From the NCBI RefSeq assembly GCF_020520425.1, contig NC_079492.1:57411042-57475041 (forward strand): a DNA stretch of 64,000 bases, read 5' to 3'. The translations under genes were made by a program, and so were the position numbers. The stretch's first letter is position 1, and every line of letters begins with the position of its first letter. This document shows, in pieces, positions 45,947 to 57,900 of the stretch. Source of the DNA: Spinacia oleracea (Eukaryota; Streptophyta; Magnoliopsida; Caryophyllales; Amaranthaceae). Under the pieces are notes generated by a model, which searched no databases, had not been told where the DNA came from, and saw only the letters and a list, made by a program, of their open reading frames with translations.

Positions 45947-48900
45947 ATGGTGAAGAAAGCGGCACCGAAGAATCCGGCAGCGAAGAAACCGGCAACGAAG
46001 AAACTTGAATTCGACAATTCCGTTGCTGAAATGGCTGTTGAAGCTCCTCGAAGGCGAGGAAGAAGGCCAAATGCTGTTTCTGAAGAAATTCCTGGTAATT
46101 CGAACTTATTTTTTGTTTGATTTTGAATTATTGAAATGTTTGTGGTTTTTGCTGAAATTAGGTTTAGTGTTTCATGCAGTTACTGTTTCAAAGATATAGT
46201 TACCTTTTATTTGCTGTTTCTGAAGAAATTCCTGTTAATTCGAACTTATTTTTTGTTTGATTTTGAATTATTGAAATGTTTGTGGTTTTTGCTGAAATTA
46301 GGTTTAGTGTTTCATGCAGTTACTGTTTCAAAGATATAGTTACCTTTTATTTGCTGTTTCTGAAGAAATTTCTAGTAATTCGAACTTATTTTTTGTTTGA
46401 TTTTGAATTATTGAAATGTTTGTGGTTTTTGTTTGAAGTTACTGTTTCAAAGATATAGTTACTTTTTATTTTATGTTACGAAGTTTTTAAGTGTTTTATT
46501 AGTGACTGGTTTGTTCGTAGTTTTTTAGAGTAATTATATTTTTAAAAGGTTACTATATTTCTAAAACAGTAACTATGTTTTTAAAATAGTTATTGTCTTT
46601 TTAGAAAGTAAATTAACTTTAAAATAGTAACTATGTGTTATAATTAGTTACTATCTTTTTTAGAAAGTAAATATAACTTTAAAACAGTAAATATGTGTTA
46701 TAAATAGTTACGGTGTTTTTAGAAAGTAAATAAACTTTAAAATAGGAACTATGTGTTATAAATAGTTACTATCGTTTTTAGAAAGTAAATATAACTTTAA
46801 AACAGTAACTATGTGTTATAAATAGTTACTATCTTTCTTAAATGTTATTATAAAATTAAACAGTTACTATGTTTAATAAATAGTTACTATCTGATTTAAA
46901 TGGATACTCTATGTTTATGTATTTATTATATTATTTGAAAGGTTACTATATGATTTTATTGGTTACTATGGGATTGTAATGGTTACTATATAGTAATATT
47001 TTGTTTTATAATTGTTTTGTTTCAGTTGCTAAGGAATCTGTGTCTATAAAGAAGAACAAAAAGGCTGGCAGTCCGAAATCAAAAGCAATTGAGCTTGTAT
47101 CTGAAAAAGAACCAATTGAAGAAGAACAACATAATCAACTAGTTTTACAAAATTCTTCTCTGGATGACGTTCCACAGCCTGAATCTCATCAACTTCATTC
47201 ACAAGTTTTGAAAGAAGTTGGCGCTGATGGCCTGCCTATCGTGTAAGTGTTAGTTTAATTTAGTTAATTGTTCTAAATAGTTACTATATGTTCAAAATAG
47301 TTACTATGTTCTAAATAGTTACTATATTTTTTTAAATAGTTACTATATGTTGTAAACAGTTACTATATGATTCCAAAGGTTACTATATGTTGTAAACAGT
47401 TACTATATGATTCCAAAGGTTACTACATGTTTTAAATAGTTACTATATGATTCCAAAGGTTACTATATGTTTTAAATAGTTACTATATGTTTTTAAATAT
47501 GTTCTAAATAGGTTCTATGTGTACTATGTTTACAATAGTTACTATATGATTCCAAAGGTTATTATATGTTTTAAACAATTACTATATGTTCTAAATAGGT
47601 TCTATGTGTACTATGTTTACAATATTGACTATATCAAAGGTTACTATATGTTCTAAATAGTTACTTTATGTTTTAAACAGTTACTATATCTTCTAAATAA
47701 TTACTATATGTTATAAATAGGTTCTATGTGTACTATGTGTAGTATAGTTACTATATTATTTGAAAGGTTACTATATGTTTTAAACAGTTACTATATTTTC
47801 TAAATAGTTACTATATGTTTCTAATAGTTACTACATGTTTTAAACAGTTACTATGTGTTCTAAATAGTTACTATATGATATATAAAGCTGACTTACTTTC
47901 ATTATTCATTTTTTTCAGGTTTAATTTTGATACACAATGTTCAGGAGGATCATTGTGTAAATTAATTAAAGACTTCTCTCCTGATCAAAAGGCAGCTGTT
48001 CAAGAGATAGGGTTTGGAGGATTGTTAGGCCTTCAATTAAGTCGAAAAAACACTCAGATGATGTACTGGTGCATCAAGTGCTTTGATGGTGTGAGTTCTC
48101 TGTTTACAATCAGTGATTCCAAGCAATTTGAAATCACTGATTATGATGTGTACGATTTGTTTATGCTCCCCCTTTCTGAGCTGGAGGTTGAAGGGGTTAA
48201 ACGTGGGCGCATTTCCACTAATCATGATTTTGATTTGAAGATCAAGTGGAGAAAAGAGTTCGGTTTTGAAGAGGTCAATGCTCAAATTCCTATAAGGTTG
48301 CTTGAGGACAAGATTAAATTGTTGACAGATGGTGGTGATCTGTTTAAACAATTATTTGTTTTTTTTGCTTTCTCTACATTTTTTACTCCAACAGCCAATA
48401 AGACTGTAGATTTGAGATTGGCTAAGGCTTTGGACGATCCTAAAATGATTTCCAAATACAATTGGTGTAAATACGTTCTTGACGTATTATGTGAGGAAAC
48501 AGTGAAATTTAAAAATTGTTTATTGAAAGGCAAAGATCAAAAGACATTTGGAGGCTGTGTTGTGTTTTTGCAACTTGTGTATTTTCAGAGGATTAAGTTT
48601 AGGAATTCCAGTGGTATTCCTGATCAATTACCTCTTATTCAGCATTGGACATCGAAGATGGTAACCGATCGGATTCATGCTGAAAATGCCAATATGAGTG
48701 CATTATATGGTTCTGGTATATTGGAGAAGGAGAAGTATCCAATTTCCAAAAAGTTTGTTTTTGTTGATGGTCAAATAGATTTGACCCAAATCAAATCTAT
48801 TTCGAAAGAAAATGAAGCTGGCAGCAGTGGGGGAAGAGCTGAACAGCCCTATGTTGGGCGTCGAATTCCAAGTTGGCGTCCTAGGATTCTTCAGTTTGAA

Positions 48901-51900
48901 ATCCCTAATTCTCATCCTACAGATGAAGAAATTTTCTCTAAAGCCACTGATGTAAGTTTACTTTATTATTGATATATTTGTCAATATATAGTATAGTTAT
49001 TTTTTATATGCTATAGTTATCTTTTATACACTATTGTTATCATTATCTTTGGTTTAGTAAATGTAGGTATATATAGTTATCTTTTATGTTCTATAGTTAT
49101 CTTTTATATTCTATAGTTATCTTTTATGTACTATAGTTATCTTTCATACACTATGTTACCATTACTTTGTTTTAATAAATAGTAACTATATGTTTTAAAC
49201 AGTTACTATATGGTATAAATAGTTACTATATGTTTTATGTACTATAGTTATCTTGTGTATACTATAGATATCTTTTATATACTATAGTTACCTTTTATTT
49301 ACTATAGTTATCTTTTATTTTCTATAGTTATCTTTTATATTCTATAGTTACTTTTCATATACTATAGTTAACTTTTATACATTTATCTTTATATACAATA
49401 GATACCTTTTCTTATAATATTTTTTGTATTTTTAGTTAAATTTTCATATTATGTTCCATATTTAAATTTATGTATTTTGTTATTAGGATTTTCATGGTCA
49501 GTGGTTGTTGATGAAGAGAGATCTGGATGTAGTTTCAGCCATCCATGCTGAAGAGTTGTTTAAATTAAAGGCTTCAATGCCTTCGCAGAACCATGGCGAT
49601 GATATTTTGGAAAATTCCACTTATCAAAAGATGGTTGATGAGTTGGTGGAGATTCATCTGTTGGTGAAGAATCTACCAAATGGTTGGGATGACATTTTTG
49701 GTTCAAGTAACAATCCAGTTGTTACTGCTGCCCCTCAACCTTCTGCCGTTGTTCCAACTGAGCCTGCAGTTGTTACAGCTGCTGTTGTTGATGCAACAAC
49801 ATCTACCGAAGCAATTATTCGAGAAGTTGATCCTGACACTCAAATAAATGCAGTTCTTGATTCTTTGCAAGCAAAGCTAAAGAAATTACGGAGGATGATG
49901 ATGAAGAAATAGAAGAATATGAGCGCGTGTGGGCTGCATTTCAAAAATGCATCATTAACAACCATGTTGTATCAAGAGTGAATGTCAGTGTCTATGGCAT
50001 AGAGGAAAATGTGATGCTTATGTCTCCGTTTATGATAGCATTTGAAGATTTAATGAGGCATCTTCCAGCATTTGTTCAAGAAGTTGTGGACTTTGCTGCT
50101 CTGACTGATGGAGATGGTATTTTGACTGAGTAAGTAGAAGTTTTCTCATTTAATAATTTATAGTTACCTTTCAAATAATATAGTTACCATTCATATATTA
50201 TAGTTACCTTTCATATATTATAGTTACCTTTTCTATAATATAGTTACTTTTCATATAATGTAGTTACCTTTCATATAATATAGTTACCTTTCATTATTTA
50301 TAGTAACCCTTCATATAATATAGTTACATTTCATATAATATAGTTACTCTTTTCTTAAAGGAAAATTTGTAAATATTAATCCCACCTTTGGCCGGTTTTC
50401 TTTAATTAATCCCACCTAAGCGATATTTTTTAATAATCCCACATTTAAGCCCTAACTACTTTAATTAGACCTAATTGACTGGCTACCGGCAAAAAAGTCA
50501 ACGTCTATTTCGTTGACAACCAACACTTTGAGTTCCCTCCTAAAATGCTTGACACGTCAGTAATTAATTGCCAACTACTCTAGGTTTTCGAAATTTTTTT
50601 ACCAAAAAAATTTACAACTCTCTCTCTTCTCTACTCTCCCGTACTTCTCTCTCCTCCATTACTAAACCTTCAACCACAACTGTACTTCATGACATCATCT
50701 GCGAGTAACCTGTCGAAATAGGCTTCTTCATCAACGCGCAATCAATTTTCGTCCCCACAATCGTACAATTGAGGTGTGACCTACAAACCCTAGCGTTTTT
50801 CTTCCCTGTTTTGGTAATTTTTTAATTCTTGGTTTTGCTTGGTTGTTTGTTCGTAAAAACCCTAATTTTTGCAATAATTTGGTAATTTAGTTGTGGGATG
50901 CTGGTAATTTTGGGTAATTGTGATAATTGGGGTAATTGTTGGTAATTGACGTTGAATTCGTTGAAAAGTGGAAACTTTTTGTTCTTGAATTTATTTGGGG
51001 TGGGTTAAGAAGTCTTGCTGAAAAGTGGAAACTTTTTGTTCTTGAATTTATTTGGGTAATTGTTGAATTGATTTGAAATCTTGCTGATTTTTCCTTATTT
51101 ATTTGAAAATTGTTAGGATGGCTGAGGGTACTCTGAAAATTTGGCATGGAGGTGTGTTTAAAAAGGTTGCTAATGGTGAGACAATCTATGAGGGAGGACG
51201 GGGTAGAACCTTTCCTGTTGATGTTGATGAGTTGTGTTGGTGGGATTTAGAAGTTTTAGCTAAGAAATGTGGGGGGTATGAGAATATCGATGGTCTTTTC
51301 TACTTGATTCCTGGGCTTAGCTTAGCAAATGGTTTGAGGAAAGTGTATGAAGATGTAGAGGTTTTGAAGATGGCTGAATTGGTGTTGAAGTACAGGTGTG
51401 TTGAGTTGTATGTATATCATGGTACTGAGTTACCAAACCAAGAAACCACAATCACATCACCACAAAATGATGTCATGTCATCACCCAAAAAAGGTCATGC
51501 CCTGTCATCAACATCTAAGACATATCCTGCCACCTCACAAGCTACCAAAAAAGATTATGCTACCTCATCAGCTGCAAAAAAAGATGCTGCCACCTCATCA
51601 ATATTACCTACAGATACCCTTGCAAACAAAAAACAGGCCCATACCCCTGGAAAATCTAAAAACCCAACCAAACAACAAAAAACAAAGTCCACTCCAAAAA
51701 AATCCAGAGAATCCATCAAATCCCCCCCTCAACCTACTGAAGAAGAAATCAGCATCCCCACCCTTGAAGCTAATGAAAATGATTTCTTAGAGAACTATGA
51801 ATGGGAAGACCCCAGACCCGAGAGTCCATTGAAGTTCACAGATCTGTACTCTGACATAAGTGATGAAGATGATGATGTTGATCCGGACTTTGAGCTAGAA

Positions 51901-54900
51901 CTTGCATCCTCTGATGGTGATGGTGATTATGTTGATAAATTGGAGAAGGAATTAGAGGATGAGGAGATTTTAGCTGATCAGAAACTGTCAGACACAGATG
52001 AAAGTGATGAGGAGTATATTGCATCTAGGGCAAAGACGAGGAGCTGTAACAACAAGCTTGTTGAACTAGCTGAACAACTTCAAAGGGAGGCAGCTGAGGG
52101 AAAGTTAGGTGGTGTTCAGTCAGAGGCTACAACAGGAGAGGGAACTAGTGCTGCAGGGGGTTATGTGAGTGAGTACGAGGATAGTGAGGATGATATACAC
52201 ACGCCCCCCGATAGTGGTGATGAGGATTTGAGTTTCGGGAGGAGGAGAAGGAGAGCTGTTTTGGTAGGTGAACACACTGACTTCTCTGTGTTCAGGTGGA
52301 AAGTTGGGCAAAGGTTTCCCAACAGGGCTGCTTTCAAAGATGCAGTTGCTAAGTATGCTGTTCTACAGGGGAGAAACGTTTTCATACAGTCTAGTAACAT
52401 ACGTAGGCAACAAAGGGTAGGGGTGAAGTGTGTTGAAGGTTGTCCGTTCTACTTGTATGCGTCTTGGGACTCTAGGAGAGCAGTACTTGTTGTGAAGAGG
52501 GTAGAGGGTGAGCATACTTGTCATAGAAATATGAAAAAGAATCGACAGTTAAAGTCCACTTGGGTTGCAAAACAGTTTCTCGAGGTGTTCAAGGCTAGAC
52601 CCCATTGGCCAGCTAAGGAAATCATGGAGACTATAAGGAGGGCATTTAAGATTGTAGTAAAAAAGGAGTTTGCGTATAAGGTGAAGTATGCTGCACACAC
52701 GTTATTACATGGTTCGATGCACGAGCATTACAAGAAAGTGGGAGGGTATGTGGCAGCCATAAAGAACAGTAGTCCTGGTACGATGGTGGAGCTAGTGACC
52801 GATGTCAGTAAACAAGCGTTTCCACTTGTTTTCCAGAGGTTTTACACATGTTTTGAAGGATTGCAGAGGGGCTGGAAGCAGGGTTGCAGGAAGGTGATAG
52901 CGGTTGATGCGTGTTTTCTGAAAACCTTCCTGGGTGGGCAGTTGATGAGTGCTATAGGTAGGGATGGCAATGACCAAATGTACCCTATTTCTTGGGCCGT
53001 AGTAGAGGGGGAGAATAACATGTCTTGGGAGTGGTTTTTTCTTCTGCTTCAGAGGTCCCTCGATCTAGGTGAAGGAGAGGGAATTGCTATCATCTCCGAT
53101 GAGCACCAGGTTTGTTATCATCATCTTATCTAGTTGTCATTATTTGCATTTCTGATTTGGTATGTTTGTGATCTTTTATGTATGTACATCAGTCAACACA
53201 ATATTACAGTGAGATGTGTTAGTATCTTGCATCTTGTTTCACCTATGATTGAACAAACAAACACTAAGCAAATGGCTATCTATTTCACCTGTCATTGAAC
53301 AAACAAACAATATGCAATCTATGTGAGTTTTTGCTGCTTTGCTGCTATATTATGTCATGTAAATCAGTCAACACATCATTACGATGAGTTGAAACGATCG
53401 TGGTCATATTTACCTAAGTTGACCTAAGTTGATTAAGAATTGCCCAATTTGCCTAACTTGATCAAAATTTGCCTAATTTGCCTAACTTTGACCAAATTTG
53501 CCTAATTAGACCTAAGTTGACCTAAGTTGATCATAATTTGCCTAATTTGCCTAAATTTGACTAAATTTGCCTAACTTTGACTAAATTTGACCAAAATTGA
53601 CTTATTTTTACCTAAGTTCAAACGATCGTCCTAAGCGATATTTTAGTTGACCTAAGTTGATCATAATTTTCCTAATTTGCCTAACTTTTACCAAATTTGA
53701 CCAAAATCGACCTATTTCTACCTAAGTTCAAACGATCGTGCTAATCTTTACCAAACTTGACCTAAGTTGATCATAATTTTCCTAATTTGACCTAATTAGA
53801 CCTAATTTGCCTAATTTGACATAATTTGCCTAATTTGACTAACTTTGACAAAATTTGCCTAATTTTTTACATAATTTTCCTAACTTTGACTAAATTTGAC
53901 CAAAATTGACTTATTTTTACCTAAGTTCAAACGATCGTGCTAATCTTTACCTAAGTTGACCTAAGTTGATCATAATTTGCCTAATTTGCCCAAAATTTGC
54001 CTAATTTGCCTAATTTTGACATAATTTGCCTAATTTGCCTAACTTTGACATAATTAGACCTAAGTTGACATAATTTGCCTAATTTGGACCAAAGTTGACA
54101 TCTTTACCTAAGTTGATCAGAATTTGCCTAATTTTACCTAATTAGACCTAAGTTGACATAATTTGATCATAATTTGCCTAATTTGACATAATTTGCCATA
54201 ATTTGCCTAATTTTGACATTATTTGCCTAATTTGGACCAAAGTTGACCAAATTTGCCTAAAGTTGATCAAATTTGCCTAATTTTGACATAATTTGCTTAA
54301 TTTGACCAAAGTTGACCACATTTACCAAAATTTGCCTGACTTTGACCAAATTGATCAAAGTTGACCAAAATTTCCCTAATTTACCAATGTTGACCTATCC
54401 TTACAAACAATTCTGAATCTGTTTTCACTGCTTATGTTCTGATTTCAGTTTGAATCTGTTCTGATTTCAGTTTGAATCTGTTTTTAATCTGTTTTAATCC
54501 TTAATTCTGTTCTACATATACTTGGGTGTTTGTGTTATGTTTTGACTCCATTTTACATGTTTCTACTATGTTCTGAATATGTTTTCATTGATTATGTTAT
54601 AATCTTTATTAAGTTTTGAATCTGTTCAGTTCTAAACCTTTCCCCTTACCTAATTTATTATTGTTTCATATGTCCAAGGCTATATTAAATGCCGTTGCAG
54701 CAGTTCTCCCAAAGGCAGAGCATAGACACTGTGCGAGGCACATCTTTGCTCATTGGCACAAGACTTGGAAAGGTGATGAGATGAAGCTTTTATTCTGGAA
54801 AATTGCCAAGGCTTACAACCTTGCTGACTACAATGATGCCTTGGAGGAACTCACACAGTTGAATGTCGATGCTGCCACTGCGTTTAAGGGCTACAAACCA

Positions 54901-57900
54901 GAGGTTTTCTGTAGAGCTTTTCTAGATACAACAATGAAGACTGATGCCATAACATCCAACATAGCTGAAACATTCAATGGATACATCATTCAGGCAAGAA
55001 CCAAACATCTGATCTTCATGTTAGAAGACATCAGAAACAACTTGATGCAAAGATTGGTGGTGAAAAGACAGCAAATGGAGAAGTCGACATCAATCCTTTG
55101 TCCAAGAATACAACAGAAGCTGGAAAAAGAGAAGGCAAAGGCTAGCAACTGTGACGTAATACCGTCAACGGATACATTGTTCAATGTCAATTATTATCTG
55201 GATCAATTGGTGGTGGATTTGGAAGCAAGGACATGTTCATGCAGAAAGTGGGACATGCTTGGCATTCCATGTTGTCATGCCATTGCGTGTATCTTTTTCC
55301 AAAACAAGGAGGCCGAGGAGTATGTTGATAAATGCTACTGGAGGCAAGAATACTTAAATGCATATTCAGGTAAAATTGTTGTTTCAATAGCTAAGTTGTG
55401 TGTATTCTGTGATTTGCGTGTAACATTCTGTTTGTGTATGTGTTTGTGTGTGTGTATAGGTTCAATTCCACCCATTGATGGAGAGAGGTATTGGCCAAGG
55501 ATTGAATACCACTTGGATCCTCCTCCCATCAAAATAGGGCCAGGCAGACCGAGGAGAAATAGGATCAAGGATCCCTTTGAGAACCCGAAAAAGCCTGGTC
55601 ACCTATCGAGGACCGGGATAGAAATGACTTGTAGTGTGTGTCAAGTCAAAGGGCATAATAAAAGACGATGTCCTAACAGAGAGAGTGCTGTTGTTGCAGA
55701 ACCAGCCCCAAAAAAACCTAGGGGTAGACCAAGGAAGGATGGTCAGCCCCCTCACTCTCGTGCTCCGTCTGTTACTGCCCCATCTACCATAAGTCAAACG
55801 ACTGATTCAAGAACAAACACACCTCTGCAGTTGTATCTTCTCGATTCACTCGATCAACAAATGCTCAGCTTCACTCTACTTCATGCCAACCTAGCCAACT
55901 TGGCAGAGGCGGGAGGATGATCCTAGGTGGTAGGGGTTCTAGGGGTGGAAATACTGGAAGGGGAAGGGGAAACAATGGAGGGAGGGGTAAAGAGAAAGTA
56001 AGCTTTGATTCTACATTCTAATTCTCATTTACTCTCCCTTTTTTCTTTCTGCCTATGTTTGTGTGATGTTGTTTTCTGTTTGGCTTTTTTTTCATTCTCA
56101 TTTACTTCATCAAACAGGTACCTATTGGTGTGGGAATGTATGTTGCCTCGGATGGGACTGCAAAAACAAGTGGAGGCAGAGGGAGAGGGAGAGGGAGGGG
56201 TAAAAATCAGGTATTATTTCATTAAGTTGTGGTTTGTTAACTTGCTGAAGCCTTAAGTGTCTTCACTCATTTGGTTTACTTTCGTCACATAGGTTGCAAC
56301 ATTTGTCGGAACACAGTCGAGCCAAGTTTCCAATGCTCATCAACCAACTCAGTAGGACAAGTGAAGATGAATGAACCTACTGCCAGTAACTTGACCATTT
56401 TGTGCTGGAAATCAGAAGCTTACAGTAGCAGTAGCAGTTAGCTAATAGTAGCAGTGGCAGTCAGCTTAGCCTAATTAACTTTCAACTGTTTGGCCTTTTT
56501 TGGGTAGTTAAAAGTCAACTGTGGTAGTATTTTGTGTAGTTAATTGTGGCCTTCATGTTAGCAGATTTTGCAAACAACCAAGTCATATGCAATCTTTTGT
56601 GTAGTTCAGAACATGATATGGAAAATTTGTGACTTTAATTCATGCGCATTTCACAACTTACACTAGTATCATCTTCAATTTACGCAAATTATTTTAGTGG
56701 ACCTATGTCGGTGCAACTAACATCCACTTATGTTCATCTAAAGTGAAATTGCACATTTTTCATATCTTATGCTCCTATCAAACTTTGATATTAGCATTGT
56801 CGTTTCAAGTCCACTCTCGTTCGTTTCAAGTCAACTCTTGCTCGTTCGTTTCAAGTCAACTCTTGCTCGTTCATTTCAAGTCAACTCTTGCTCGCTCGTT
56901 TAAAGTCAACTCTTGCTCGTTCGTTTAAAGTAAACTAATTGTCATAAAATTAGTTATATAAGTACGACTACGCAAATGGGTCAAAATAACTCACACTTTA
57001 AAGTCAACAACCGAACCTTGATAATTTTATTCATGGTAACATTGTCATCTACTTCAACCAAAATACAACAAGGGAAAATATCAACTTATTGTCATCTACT
57101 TCAACCAAAATACAACAAGGGCAAAAATCACCCATGATAAATACATAGCCATTGTACAATTCCTTTCGTTCCTTGAACTCTTCATCAACTCAATACGCAT
57201 TTCGCAAAGTTCGTTCTTCATTTCATGTGCATCTTCCTCTAGATTTTCCTTTTTAATCTGCAATTTCCTTATCTTTTCCTCCAGCAACTTTTTCTCATAC
57301 TCCATCTCAGCTATAGTCGTATTAGCTTCCAAAACATGAACTTGAAGGTTGTCAACTGCATTGCTATCAGGAAGAATCCACCTGAAAAATTCACACTTCG
57401 TATCCTACGATACGATTACAACAACCAAAATAATCGACCAAACCATCAGAATTTTATCAACAAAACCCAAATCAATCAAACCCACAACAAATCAATTAAA
57501 CACAAATTCACCCCACAAAAATCAATTATACCCAAATTCGTTATAAAAATTGTACCTTAATTACCCTAATTACACCTAATTGCAAAGTTCATAGACTTAC
57601 TCACCCTCTACCCTAAATTCGTCAATTTTAGGGGAAACAAAATTGAGGAGATTCAGAGACCTTACCGGCCATAAAGGACAGCCATGAAACTTCATTCCAA
57701 CATTAGGGCCGCGCTTAACAGTACGCACAACAGCTACATTTCCGCACTCACATATCAACGACGGTACAATTCCTCCCTTTGAATTTGATGAAGAACCAGA
57801 TCCCACAGAAAATGTGTTTAACCCAGCCATTGTAGTGGGCGAACTCTTTTTTCCAAATCCCAAAATTACAGAACAATTGAGAAAAATGGTGGAGGAGAGA

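Noticed and set aside
46072-46490. CRISPR-like regular direct repeats
   Set aside because: The units are 140 bp, contiguous without unique spacers, and sit in a plant intron. The 25-bp array at 56801-56936 and the word arrays also lack spacers.
51398-52400. Alternative frames overlapping the MuDR transposase exon 1
   Set aside because: His/Pro-rich shadow frames of a low-complexity coding region. The main frame is continuous and has the domains.
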